Shown in pieces: positions 22,099 through 34,200 of a DNA stretch of 64,000 bases. The translations under genes were made by a program, and so were the position numbers. The stretch lies in contig JAEUWY010000008.1 of NCBI GenBank assembly GCA_022059125.1, positions 310,001-374,000 on the forward strand, in the 5' to 3' direction. The notes below the pieces were generated by a model. The model made no database searches. It saw only the letters and a list, made by a program, of their open reading frames with translations, and had not been told where the DNA came from. Source of the stretch: Corynespora cassiicola (taxonomy: Eukaryota; Ascomycota; Dothideomycetes; Pleosporales; Corynesporascaceae). Positions within the stretch are counted from its first letter, which is position 1; each line of letters begins with the position of its first letter.

Positions 22099-25017
22099 AT
22101 GACCACCCCCAATGACGAGCGGCCCGAGCCGACATACAACATGCACTCCAACACCCATCTCAACCCACAGCGCTCGTCCGACGACGACGGCACCTATGTC
22201 GGCGATGACTTGAGCCAGCAAAACTCCCACGGCGCCAATGCTGCCACCCAGGGCAGGCCCCGCAGCGGCACCCACTTGACCGTCGACACGGGCTACGTGG
22301 GCTCGATGAAGTCTATGCAGTCGCCCTCGCAGACGCGCGAGCAAGCCAGCCGGCTCGACGACGACCTGGCTATGCTGCAAATAGAAAGGCAGATTTCCAA
22401 CCAGGAAGGTCTCAATCGCGAACTGTCCACGAATCGCTCCGTCACGAGGCACCGGACCCGACGAGAGGAACCAGTCGACGAATTCGACGCGGCTACGAAC
22501 CCGTTGCATGAGCGCGCTGCCCTCTACAAGCCACCTGAAAACCCCACTACGAGCGCGGCCAAGTTCTTCAAAAAGGTCCACAGCTCCAGCTTCATCGTTA
22601 GGTACTTTACGTACATTGTCCCCGTGGTCCTCATCATCCTCATTCCCTTGCTCTTGGGCGTCTTCGTCTTCGAGGACGCCAGTGTAGGCGGCGTGGAGCT
22701 CATGTGGTTCTGCATCTGGCTCGAAATCGTCTGGCTAACGCTCTGGGCTGGCCGTATCCTCGCAAAGTGTCTTCCCTGGCCCATCGGCCTCATCTCCAGT
22801 CTCTTCACAAACAATGGCAAGAAGTGGAGGGACATGGGTAAACAGCTCGAACTTCCTGCGACGCTCTTCTTTTGGTGGCTAGCCATTGAAATCTCTTTTC
22901 TCCCCACAATGACCAACCACCATGTCAATGGCAACAAGGACACCAGGGGTTGGCAGAGCACCATGAACAAGGTCATCGTTGCCATCTTTGTTGGCATGAC
23001 GCTCAATTTTGTCGAAAAGATCATCATCCAGCTCATTGCCATCAGTTTCCATCTCCGCACATACGCAGACAGGATCGACCTGAACAAGTTTCAAATTGGC
23101 AGTCTGGCGAAGCTTTACACGTACTCCAAGGAGAAGATTGCCATGGAAGACTCCGAGTTCGAGGCCCAAAGGGATGCACCATCGGGCGCCCGCACTCCGG
23201 GCCAGCTGGTCAAGGAAGCCCAGAGGAACACAAAGGAAGCCTTCAGCAAGTTTGGAGACATTGCCGGAAAGGTCGCAGGTGACTTCACGGGCCGCCAAGT
23301 GACCTCGAGCTCGCACCCGAATCAGGTTGTCCTAGCTTTGCTTCACACCACTAGCGGAAGCCAGGTCCTCGCTCGCCGACTATACCGAACTTTTGCACGT
23401 CTCGAGACCGAGACGGTGCACCAGGATGACCTCAAGAATGCTTTTGAGAACAACGACGAGGCAGACGCTGCTTTCTCCATGTTCGACAAGGACATGAACG
23501 GTGACATTTCCATGGAAGAGCTCGAGGCTGTCTGCGTCGAAATTGGACGTGAGCGCAAATCCATTACTGCTTCGCTCAAGGACTTGGACTCGGTCGTCAG
23601 CAAGCTGGATGACGTTTTCATGTTCATCGTTATCATCATCACCGTTTTGGTCTTGATTTCCTTGCTCTCCACCTCGGCTGCCGGTGTCCTCACTTCTGCT
23701 GGTTCCGCTGTTCTTGCCCTGTCCTGGCTCTTCTCTGCCACCGCCCAGGAATTCCTCCAGTCGGTCATTTTCGTCTTCGTCAAGCACCCCTTTGATGTCG
23801 GTGACCGTGTCGGAATCTACGGAAACACTGGTGCCAAGGGTCTCGGTGACGACTATTTTGTCAAGGAGATTGCACTACTGTACACCGAGTTCAAAAAGAT
23901 GGAAGGCCACGTCGTGCAGGCACCAAACAGCTACCTCAATACCCTGTTCATTCTCAACCAGCGTCGTTCTGGTGCTCTAGCCGAAGCCGTCCCTGTCACC
24001 ATCAAGTTTGGCACCACGCTTGACCAAATCGACCAGCTCCGCCAGCGTCTCCTCGAATTTGTCAGGGCCGAGAAGCGTGAATACCAGACCAACATTCTTA
24101 CCGAGTTGCGTGAGGTTGCCGAGGTCCACTCTCTCACTCTCAACGTCGTCTTCTTCTACAAGTCCAATTGGCAGAATGAATTGCTCCGTCTTCAGCGTCG
24201 CAACAAGTTCATTTGTGCACTCATGATTTCCATGCAGGAGTGTGGCATCGAGGGACCACGCATGCGTTTCCCCGGTCAAAAGGAGTCCTTCCCCGTCTAC
24301 CTTCAAAACCTCCCTCACCAGGCTACTCCAGGCGTCGGTCACAACGGCACTCCGGACAACCCCAGCGGTATCCGTCACAACGAGTCGCAAGACGAGCCTT
24401 TTGTCCCTCCCGCCGAAGGTGCCGACGCTGACGACGGACAAACTCATCGCCATGGCTCAATTCTTCGAAATGGCAACTCCCGCGCTCGCGGTGAGTCTAT
24501 GGCTGCAATGGGCCGACGCGTTGATTTCTCTCTGGGAATGAAGGACTACTCCGCTGGCGACATGCCTGGAGATGTGTTTGAGGAGCGCGACAATCTGGCT
24601 GCCCAAAGGGAAATGCTCAGGATGAACTCGCCTTCTCGCTCTCGGGAGCGCTCTCGTGCTTCTCACGAGACTGCTAGGTCTAGTTCGATTGCCGAACGCC
24701 CCAGTCGCCAGTTTGGCCGTCTCCAGCGTGTCAACACGGATAGCTCTCAGGCCCGCCAGCGCAGTAGCCATCGCAACCGATTCTTTGGCCGAAGCTCTCG
24801 CCACGACGAAGAGTCCGGAATGGCCATGGCTGACATTCCTGAAAGCAATACCCCATCCAAAGACCGCCTGGATCCCCGTTCTGGAATCGTCAGCCCCACG
24901 GCCATGAGAGCCAGCGCTGATGAAGCTAGGCCGCAGGCTTCTGGCGCCCTTCCAACCACATCGGACTCGGATCGTGCTTTCAAGCCTCCCCCACGGTCAT
25001 CAACTACCTTCCACTAA
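22099..25017 (+). CDS. MscS-type mechanosensitive channel with EF-hand
   Basis: A membrane-tension-gated channel of the fungal Msy1/Msy2 type, which in fission yeast sits in the ER or cortical ER and controls Ca2+ and volume responses to hypo-osmotic shock. A single exon encodes 972 residues from ATG 22099; an upstream in-frame ATG at 21961 is less likely because the sequence before 22099 looks like leader. A cytosolic N-terminus precedes hydrophobic segments from about residue 166 to 340. An EF-hand follows near 460 ([12 protein letters not shown], canonical Ca2+ ligands). Then comes the MscS core at about 505-700, with the pore helix rich in Ala/Gly/Ser and the signature [16 protein letters not shown]. 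The C-terminal 200 residues are Ser/Arg-rich and probably regulatory. Confidence 0.93.
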   Translation: MTTPNDERPEPTYNMHSNTHLNPQRSSDDDGTYVGDDLSQQNSHGANAATQGRPRSGTHLTVDTGYVGSMKSMQSPSQTREQASRLDDDLAMLQIERQISNQEGLNRELSTNRSVTRHRTRREEPVDEFDAATNPLHERAALYKPPENPTTSAAKFFKKVHSSSFIVRYFTYIVPVVLIILIPLLLGVFVFEDASVGGVELMWFCIWLEIVWLTLWAGRILAKCLPWPIGLISSLFTNNGKKWRDMGKQLELPATLFFWWLAIEISFLPTMTNHHVNGNKDTRGWQSTMNKVIVAIFVGMTLNFVEKIIIQLIAISFHLRTYADRIDLNKFQIGSLAKLYTYSKEKIAMEDSEFEAQRDAPSGARTPGQLVKEAQRNTKEAFSKFGDIAGKVAGDFTGRQVTSSSHPNQVVLALLHTTSGSQVLARRLYRTFARLETETVHQDDLKNAFENNDEADAAFSMFDKDMNGDISMEELEAVCVEIGRERKSITASLKDLDSVVSKLDDVFMFIVIIITVLVLISLLSTSAAGVLTSAGSAVLALSWLFSATAQEFLQSVIFVFVKHPFDVGDRVGIYGNTGAKGLGDDYFVKEIALLYTEFKKMEGHVVQAPNSYLNTLFILNQRRSGALAEAVPVTIKFGTTLDQIDQLRQRLLEFVRAEKREYQTNILTELREVAEVHSLTLNVVFFYKSNWQNELLRLQRRNKFICALMISMQECGIEGPRMRFPGQKESFPVYLQNLPHQATPGVGHNGTPDNPSGIRHNESQDEPFVPPAEGADADDGQTHRHGSILRNGNSRARGESMAAMGRRVDFSLGMKDYSAGDMPGDVFEERDNLAAQREMLRMNSPSRSRERSRASHETARSSSIAERPSRQFGRLQRVNTDSSQARQRSSHRNRFFGRSSRHDEESGMAMADIPESNTPSKDRLDPRSGIVSPTAMRASADEARPQASGALPTTSDSDRAFKPPPRSSTTFH

Positions 25018-26278
25018 TGTCTCCACATCAGACATTCATCTTCGCTTCTTTTTAGACTTCTTTGTACACATTCCCTTTGAATTTCCTAGCATTTTCTGGC
25101 GTAATGGGCGAGCGGAAGCATGGGGCTCTTTCGTCGTTAATACACATTTTGACGTTTTAGTCTCAAGAACTAAAAGCTTGGGCTATGAGATACCTAGCCT
25201 CGATATGCCAGCATCTGGCAGTTTTCTTTAATCAAAGGGGGTGTATGGTAGTGGAGGACAGATTTGGCATTGAAGCTATGTAGCTCTGCTGGTAGAGGAA
25301 TTGAGGTTAGTCCATATACTTTTGACTTTTTTCAAGTGAAGTAATGTCATGTTGGTGATGATTTGATGCTCGAGTAAAGGTACCCATGAGACTCATAGAA
25401 ACCTTGGAGTATGCCGAGTGCTCGTACTCAGACGTAGGTGGTTGTAGGTAGGTGATTTTATCCGACAAGATGAGTCTCAGACATCGAAAGAGCCGTAAAA
25501 CCATTCACGATGCCGTCATGACACTATCATCCGGCATCATTTCCAACTGCTGGCTATAAAGGGACAGCCCGTCAAGTACGATTTTGGATAACCATCAGAC
25601 ATCAACGAAAGAGCCTCTGTTGGAACTGAGATGAACAAAGCCCTGGGATCTGTTCATATCATGACGCTTTATTGATAGAGACATGGCGTTCAGCCTCGTC
25701 CTGACTGCCCGCCCCCTTCCCAAAGCATACATGACCGACTACGGCCCGTCGTCCCAAGGTTTTCGTTAGAGCGCTAGCCCCTGTAGAGATTGTGACCTCT
25801 CCCCGATTGACTCGCGCGCCATTGGCGGTGACAGCGGGTGAACCATTCACGTGTGCTCCCGGAAAGGATCACCGCATACACGGCCGTGAACCTGTGGTGC
25901 GTGTCCGAAAATTGCCCGCTGTGGCCATCGTGTCCACGCCCGCCCGCACAGTCTGAGGCCTTCCACGACGAGAGACTACACTTCGCATACACGCCCCCAA
26001 CCTCGCCATGTAGCTAAAATTCTGCGCCTCGCAGACGCCGCCCTGCATGCAAGCGACAGGTGAGCTGGTTCCGCGTAGAGCCCCTGTCGCGGTGGACCGT
26101 GCACGGCTTGGCTCTCGCCAACGGTAAACACAGACCTCCTTGCCCCGCTAATTCGACTGGCAGTGCTTCACCGCTCGTTGCACGACGGCAATTCCCACAA
26201 CATCCTGAAGGCTCCTCCCGACCCTGACCTTGACACAAACCTCCAATCTGTTCGATACAGTATTGAAGAACCGCCATC
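25018..26278. other. intergenic, alpha-tubulin promoter side
   Basis: No gene seen in 1.26 kb. A 17-nt word CAGACATCGAAAGAGCC at 25478-25494 recurs at 25596-25615 with a two-base insertion, about 120 nt apart, in the tubulin upstream region. Its function is unknown. Confidence 0.5.
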
Positions 26279-28188
26279 ATGAGAGGAGAGGTACGTCCAG
26301 TCGCCCTGCGACGCCGCCGACCACTGCCATCCCACCTGAAGCCCGCCTCCCTACTGCCTCTGCTAGCTCCCAGGGGACACCTCAGGATTCTCGCCACGCG
26401 CCGATAGGGTCTACCGAGCTCAGCACGCATTCATCAACTCCATCAGAGGCTCAGACGGTGAGCATGGCGCGGGCGACGACGCCGCGGGGCTTCCATCGCG
26501 ATCCCCTCCAGCAGCCAGCTAACCCCTTCGCAGATCTGCCATCTTCACATCGGCCAGGCTGGTACCCAGCTGGGCAACAGCGCCTGGGAGCTGTACGTGG
26601 TCCCTCATTGACCTACATTCGGATGCTGGGCTGACGACAATTTTTCTCCAGGTACCTCCTCGAGCACGGCCTCAAGGCTGATGGACGCGCCGACCCCGAG
26701 GCTAAGGAGATTGCTGAGAGCGGCTCCTACGAGACCTTCTTCACCGAGACCAGCGGCGGCAAATATGTGCCCCGCTCCATCTTCGTCGACTTGGACCCCT
26801 CGGTATGTGAAACCGAGGCCATGGATCTCACGAGATGTGCTAATATCTGAGCAGCCTATCGACGAGATCCGCACGGGTACCTACCGCCAACTTTTCCACC
26901 CCGAGCTGTTGATCAGCGGCAAGGAGGATGCTGCCAACAACTGTATGTCTGCACAGAGCCAATTGTCAGAGAATCGCGTGCTAACACGTCTGCAGACGCT
27001 CGTGGTCACTACACCATTGGCAAGGAGATGGTCGACAGCGTCATTGACCGCATCCGCCGCGTCGCTGGTAAGTCGGATGCAAAAATAAAACGCGCTTCTA
27101 ACACGCTTCTAACACGCGACAGACAACTGCTCCTCGCTCCAGGGCTTCCTCATCTTCCACTCGTTCGGTGGTGGAACTGGTTCCGGTTTCGGTGCCCTCC
27201 TCCTCGAGCGCCTTGCTACCGACTACGGCAAGAAGTGCAAGCTCGAATTCGCCGTCTACCCTGCCCCTCGTGTCTCGACTTCAGTTGTTGAGCCTTACAA
27301 CGCAGTTCTCTCCACCCACAGCACCATTGAGAACTCTGACTGCACGTTCCTCGTCGACAACGAAGCCGTGTACGATATCTGCCGCCGCAGCTTGGACATT
27401 CCCCGCCCCAACTACGAGCACCTCAACCGCCTGATCGCCCAGGTTGTCAGCTCCATCACCTCCAGCTTGCGTTTCGACGGTGCCCTCAACGTCGACTTGA
27501 ACGAGTTCCAGACCAACTTGGTCCCCTACCCTCGTATCCACTACCCCCTCATCAGCTACGCCCCCGTCATCTCGGCCAAGAAGAGCTCCCACGAGAGCTT
27601 CAAGGTCAGCGACCTTACCTTCCAGTGTAAGTTTCAAATCCCCATGACGCACGACAACGCTGACATGAGCAGGCTTCGAGCCCAACAACCAGATGGTTGT
27701 CTGCGACCCCCGCAATGGAAAGTACATGGCCGTTGCTCTCTTGTACCGTGGAGACATTGTCCCCCGCGACTGCAGTGCTGCTGCTGGAGCTCTCAAGGCC
27801 AAGGCTTCCTTCAACCTCGTCGAGTGGTGCCCCACTGGTTTCAAGCTCGGCATCAACTACACCAAGTAAGTTTCCGCTTTAGTCTCCTCCGCAAGCCGCT
27901 AACAACCCCAGGCCCATCAGCGTCCCCGGAAGCGAGCTCGCCTCCGTCGACCGAAGCGTCGCCATGCTTAGCAACACCACGGCCATTGCCGAGGCCTGGT
28001 CCCGTCTCGACCACAAGTTCGATCTCATGTACTCCAAGCGCGCCTTTGTTCACTGGTACGTTGGTGAGGGTATGGAGGAAGGAGAGTTCTCTGAGGCCCG
28101 TGAGGACCTCGCGGCTCTGGAGAAGGACTACGAGGAGGTTGCCAGCGACTCGCTCGAGGGAGACGAGATTGAGGAGGGCGAGTACTAA
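26279..28188 (+). CDS. alpha-tubulin
   Basis: A subunit of the microtubule heterodimer. Eight exons (26279-26290, 26534-26592, 26652-26802, 26855-26942, 26996-27067, 27123-27626, 27673-27865, 27912-28188) give 451 residues, the family's standard length. The first exon is only 12 nt (MRGE), followed by a 243-nt intron, a well-known arrangement in fungal tubulin genes. The joined product opens with the GTP-binding start [17 protein letters not shown] and contains the tubulin signature GGGTGSG near residue 143. It also has the catalytic-loop Glu region around [15 protein letters not shown] and the acidic tail ending EGEY. Every junction preserves conserved residues (for example NNYARGHYT and FQCFEPNNQ), so the model is secure. 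Confidence 0.97.
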
Positions 28189-28647
28189 AAAGCGATATAC
28201 CCGCGGAGCGAAGCGTTTGAGGGCCGTTGTTGGCATTGATGCGTCCTGTCGCAGAGGCCCGCCTCGCGCATGACCAGCCAGATAGACTTGAATGTCAAAT
28301 TGGCGATTTCAAGACAGTATTGCTGCATCCGAAAGTTTCCGTGCATCTGGTGGCGTGTTGAGATGATGTCTAGACTCCGGACTCGGCATTGAGAGATTCC
28401 GCGCGCCCCGTGACGACCGGTGAGGTGACAACGCCGGACGGTCCGGACAAGCCTTCGGTCCAGGCCGTGAGGCTCCTACTATCCCGGTAATTGTTGCGAG
28501 AGGGCGGTGTAGGGCCGACTGGTGCAGGTGGCGTCATTCCGGATTGGGAAATGGTGCCAACAGAAGCATCCATGCATCATAGCTCAAGCTCCCCGCACCT
28601 TCAACGCCCAACTTTTTTGACCGAAACAACAGCAAGACAGAATCACA
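28189..28647. other. intergenic
   Basis: A 459-bp gap between two same-strand genes, combining the tubulin 3' UTR and the next promoter. Nothing specific was recognised. Confidence 0.5.
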
Positions 28648-30126
28648 ATGCTCAGCTTACCGTCACTCAGGCTACCCGCATTCCTCCGATCTCAGGGCGA
28701 CCACCCCTCAATTGATCTCCCCTCGGTCGAGATCCACGAGATCGAGACATCGGTGGAGCGGCGAGCGCGCACCCTAAAGCACCTACTCAAAGCGAACCAT
28801 GCCAATTACTCCATCATATACCACGACCTCCGCTTCCACAACCACACGCCGCACGTACGAACCCTTTCCGCACTCCCGGCCCCAGCTGCTAAGCCCCAAG
28901 CCAGATTCTCGGCTCGTCGTACATCCTGGGAGCAACGCACGAACACCTGAATGAGATTTACGAAAAGGAGGCCGCGGAGCTGGAGCCATGGCACGACTCG
29001 CCAGGCGAGATTTCAAAGGATGACTGGCGGGAGTTTTTAGGGAAGAGGGAGTACGTCTCCCGAGAGGGTGCGGCATGCGCCACGTCTAACATAATGACGC
29101 CAGGTACCAGCGCGCGTTCATAGACTTTTTCGAGGACCAACTCGTGTCCAAGAGATATGATTGGAAGGCGCTTCTAAACGAGTTTCTGTTCGAGGGCAAG
29201 GAGCCATTGATCAACAGTCTGGTCTCAGGGCGTAGGTCTGCTATCGGCGTTTGTGGGGGGGGGTTGCTAATCTGCTTCAGTGGGACATCCGCTCATCCAT
29301 CTGGGGTATGCGTACGAGCTCGATTCAAGGACCGTCGCTGTCGAGGCGCTTGCGTTGGGGACATGCTTTTACAACGACCTTCACAAATACATAGACAACC
29401 CAAAATATACGAACCCCGAGGCCGAAAAGTCGACATCGTTGCTCGACATCCTACAAAAGGTGAAGGAGGACAAGCGGTTTGACGGACTGTATGATCACAG
29501 GAGTGGGGATATTGGCAAGGTCTTCGAGGAGCAAGAGGACGCTATTTTAGAATATTGGAACGCATGGGACCTGTCCAACCCCAAGGAGCAGTTTGAAGAA
29601 TCGCAAAGGGCGGCCGTGGCGATCCTCGTGGCCACTGAGCCGCCCGAGCAGACCAAGTTCGACTTCTTCTTCGTACACGCTTTGACAACGTCGCATGCAA
29701 TCCGGATATTGCTACCCATCATCCCGGTCAAGTTTCACATGAACCTTGTCCGGCAGTGGTGGCTATTCACGCTGGCAGTGTACGTTGCGCAGGTGCGGCC
29801 GGCGATCAAGCTTGATATCATCGAGAATTACAATCTCGATGGTAGAAACTGGAAATTTGTCGTGGACAAGGCGCTGCGGTCTGGACCGTCGACGGATGCG
29901 CACTTTGTCAAAGGTGCGTCTGGCGCGGCATGATATTGTCTGACCATGGCTAGTGAACTGACACGGGAAAACAGGCCTACGCTCGATGAAGGCAGCCTCG
30001 GAGACGTGGAGTGACGCGTCGCAATTCTATTTGAAGGCGGCGGTCAAGTTTGCAGACGAGTTCCAGCACTGGGGAGGGTTTGGCGCGGCTGATGATGTCA
30101 GGTACTACTACCCTGACTCTCAGTGA
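28648..30126 (+). CDS. questin-oxidase-family protein
   Basis: Five exons (28648-28854, 28905-29050, 29104-29231, 29281-29913, 29975-30126), with introns of 49-61 nt, give 421 residues. The sequence matches the questin oxidase/AflY-HypA family. Signs are an N-terminal H-NYSIIYHDLRFHNHTPH region, GLGHPLIHLGYAYEL near the middle, FFFVHALTTSHAIRILLP in the second half, and FQHWGGFGAADDVRYYYPD at the end. Characterised members catalyse Baeyer-Villiger-type ring opening of anthraquinones in geodin and aflatoxin pathways. Here there is no polyketide synthase or other pathway gene nearby, so the substrate is unknown, and many fungi carry such stand-alone paralogues. The several conserved His residues fit a metal- or proton-relay role, but that is inference. 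Confidence 0.85.
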
Positions 30127-31259
30127 AAGTGGATGGATGGATGGGAATCTGCGGGGGGATCAAGGCAAATTGTAGGAATGCCGTGTGTGGAGATGGTATG
30201 ACGAAGGGATGCGCGATCGATCGCTCGAGATAGCCATGATTTTGAATGCGCATGCGGTGCCGTGCGCAAATTGAACACGGATTCTCTTTTTACTAGCAGT
30301 GCGCCCCTCCTGTGCGTTCGAGGCGTGTGTGGTTGGCTCGGTGGCTGATATCACAGGACGAGGTGGAGCAAAAGGGCTCAGCAGGCCAGCAGAGCCAGGC
30401 TCGAAAGAGGGCGCCGGTAGCTGGAAAGCATGTGCTCGCCATGCATCAGGCTTAATCATGCAGAAGCCATTCCCCATGCATCGTAATGGGGATCGGAATG
30501 CAGTTTGCACTGGGCCGCTGGATCGCGATGGGCCCGGGCGCGCGGCTTTCTAATGGCTGCCTGCGCTGTTGCTTGTTTCTAAGCCAGCATTGTAAGCAAG
30601 CCCGGCCACGGCCTGCCCGGACGAGGACAAATTTTTTCGCTGTCTGTCGCCAGCATTACAAACAGCGTGCAGAGCGAGTCGGTCCTATCCACGAGCAGAA
30701 AGAAGGGTCTGGTGGCTCGCGGTCCGGCGAGGGCGTAGGGCTGGCGGCTCGCGACGGGCAGCGCGCGCGAGCTGCTGTGATTTCACTTTTACGTCAGAAG
30801 ACGGAAAAGACCCAGCACACCTGAAGACGATTGAGGACGAGTTGGGCCCTGGGGGGGGCAGGGTGGTCGAGGGAGCTAGGCTGTGAGCGGTCGTTCGGAT
30901 TCGGGCGCGCGAACTGGATCCATCCGCCAGGCCAGGGTATGACGTACTGGGAACAAGCATCACGGCGGCACCGCTACAGCAGCAAGAAAGGGCCCGAGCA
31001 AGCCGGGCGCGGCCCTGAGCCATACTTTATGCCGCCCGCCGCATCTCCTCTGCAGAAGCAAACCATTGCGCCTGCCCAGAAACCCAGAAACCCAGAAGCC
31101 CTCTCTCCCTCCTCCCCTCCCCTCCCCTCCCCCCACTCCCGCTCGTCGTCAGACGCCTACCAGACGCCGTCTTACCCCGCGGCTGGCCCTCCCCGATACC
31201 AAATCCTGACCGCACCCTGACCACCGCAGCCGGCGATTCCGGGCCCCTCTGACTGCAGC
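30127..31259. other. intergenic
   Basis: A 1.1-kb gap upstream of the ErdS-like gene, with a pyrimidine-rich stretch at about 31080-31160 (CCCTCC runs) that is probably core promoter. No gene was recognised. Confidence 0.5.
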
Positions 31260-34200
31260 ATGTCTCTCAAGAAGGCATTGGGCAAGCTCAAGACGGGCAG
31301 CCGCAGCAACCCGGCCTCGGACGACGAGAGCGGCGTCACATCGCCCAAGCCCAATGGCGTCCAGGCCGCCCACTCGCCGCGGGCATCAGGCCTCTTCGGC
31401 CACCGCGCGAGCGGCGAGGTCAAGCGCAGCAGCGGCACCTTTGACCGCAACAAGGAAATCCTGTCCCCCGCCGACAGCCAGAGCAGCCTCGAGCACAGCC
31501 AGCACAGCCAAAAGACGGATACGGGGCGCGGCAGTGGCATCTTCCACCGCCGCACCGGCGAGAGCCCCAACCGCAGCGGCACCTTTGGCTCCAAGTCGAG
31601 CGTGGGCCGCCAGCGCGGCGGCTCCATGTCCACCCACAGCCCTATCCGCGCTGTCAAGGAGAAGCTGCACATTGGCGACAACTCGTCCAGTGACACCGAC
31701 GTGCCCCTGAACCGCGATGGCGAGCCCATGTCGCGCAACCAGCTGCGCAAGCACGAGAAGCAGGCCCAGCAGGAGGAGCGCAAGAAGGAGAACATGGAGC
31801 GCGAGCGCGAGATTGAGCGCCGGAAGCGCGAGCTGGAAGAGCAGGCCGAGAAGGAATTGACCCCAGAGCAGCGGGCAAAGTACGGAAACATCGCACCCAA
31901 CAGCTACGCCGGCGAATGGAAGCACGAGCCCCGGCTCAGCATCATGGACTTTAATCTCAACGACGTGGGCAAGGAGGTTGTCTTCCGCGCCCGCCTACAC
32001 CATATCCGCAAGATGAGCTCCAAGTTTGTCTTCTTCGTCTTCCGCCAGCAGCTCGCTACCATCCAGGGCGTGCTGGTCGAGCACGGAGACATTTCAAAGT
32101 ACATGCTGTACTGGGCTGAGCACCTCGAGGCCGAGAGCGTGGTCCTCGTCAAGGGCGTCCTTCAGGAGCCTCGCTCCAAGCAGGGCGAGGTCACAGGTGC
32201 CACCATCCACAACGTCGAAATTTCGGTCCACGACCTCCACGTTGAGGCTCCCGTCACGGAGAGCCTGCCCTTCAACGTCTACGAGGCAGAGGTTACCCAG
32301 GCCGAGGTCGATGAAGAGTTGGCAAAGAACGAGCAAAAGGAGGGCCATCGCATCAAGATTTCGGACCGCACCCGTTTGAACAACCGCGTGATAGATTTGA
32401 GGACGACCACCTCCCAGGGTATTTTCCGCATTCAGTCTGGAATCTGCAACTTGTTCCGTCAGCACCTCGATACGGAGGGTTTTATCGAGATTCACACCCC
32501 CAAGCTCCAGGGCGGAGCCACCGAGTCCGGCGCCAGTGTGTTCAAGGTTGAGTACTTTGGCCGCGGAGCCTTCTTGGCCCAGAGTCCCCAGCTGGCCAAG
32601 CAAATGTGTATTGCAGCCGACTTTGGCAAAGTATACGAGATTGGTGCCGTCTTCCGTGCCGAGAACAGTAATACGTACCGTCACTTGACCGAATACACCG
32701 GTCTCGATCTGGAAATGGCCATTGACGAGCACTACCACGAAGTCTTACGCACCTTGGACCGCACGTTCAAGGCCATATTCAAGGGCATATACGACCGCTA
32801 CCGCCCCGAGATTGAGGTCGTCAAGCGCCAATTCCCCCACGAGGATCTCGTATGGCTCGACGAGACCCCCATCATCCCCTTCGCCGAGGGTATCCGCATG
32901 CTGAACGAGTCTGGCTGGAGAGACGAGGACGGCAACCCGCTCGACGAGAACGAGGACATGGGCACCAGGGATGAGGTGCAGCTCGGCAAGGTCATCAAGC
33001 AGAAGCTCGGAACCGACTACTACGTCCTCGACAAGTTCCCCGTCAACGCCCGGCCCTTCTACGCCATGCCGGATCCTAATAACCCTAATGTTACTAATTC
33101 TTTCGACATTTTCCTGCGTGGTCAGGAGATTCTGAGTGGTGGCCAGCGTATCCACGACGCCGACATGCTCCTTGACAAGATGCGCAGGCTCAATATCGAC
33201 CCCATGACCATGGAAGAGTACATTCAAGGATTCCAGTGGGGTGCTCCTCCGCACGGTGGTGGTGGTATTGGTCTGGAACGTATTCTCATGCTCCTGCTCA
33301 ACCTCGGAAACATTCGACACGCTTCTCTGTTCCCCCGCGACCCCAAGAGTCTGCCCGCGAAGCCCGTCATCAAGCAACTGCGACACCCCGAAGCAAGCAC
33401 CATGCACCCTCCGTGGGAAGGCCAGGACCGCGCTGCTGCAGGTCTCGACTGGCAGCCCGTCGAGAAACTCATTGCAAACTATGGAGATGCTACCAACACC
33501 TCCTGGTTGGAGCCGCGGACGGAGATTTGGCGCGACGAAAACACTGGCGCGGCTGTTGGATTCGTGCCTGTGGACGGCTATGCGATTACTGTCGGCGATC
33601 CGCTCTGCCACGTCTCTCAATACTTGAAGACGATGACGGCGTACCTCAAGTACATCCGCAAGGAGCGCAACCTCAAGCCTCTCTGGCTGCTCGTAGGCTC
33701 AGATGCTGAAGAAGTCCTCGCCACAAAGTTCAACTGGCGAACCTTTTCGGTCGTGGGCGAGCAGCGTGTCGACCCAGCCCACAACCCCGCCCTCAACGAC
33801 TCGGACATCCAGCGCAAGATCCGCCACGCCGAGAAGGAAGGCGTTAAGATTGCCGACTACCTCATCGGCAGCCCTCCCGGCGAGGAGATGAAGAAGAAGG
33901 TTGACGCCCGCGTGCAGGACTGGCTCGCCAACCGCAAGGGCCGCCAAGTCCACCTGACCAACATCCGCCCCTGGCAAGACCAGGAACACCGCCAGTACCA
34001 CATCGCCACGACGCCCGACGGCCAAATCGCTGCCTTCGTCGCAATGGCCCAACTCTCCCCCGACCACGGCTGGCAGGTCAAGTACTCGCTCGACTTCCCC
34101 GGCGCCCCCTCGGGCGCCATCGAGTACATTGTCACGCACGCGCTCAAGGTCGTCGCTCAGACCGGCGCCACGACGGTCACGTTTGGCGGCGGCGCGTCGT

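Noticed and set aside
31172..31900. Long minus-strand open frame opposite the start of the ErdS-like gene
   Set aside because: It is the antisense shadow of a GC-rich charged coding sequence, with no recognisable domain; the plus strand is clearly coding.
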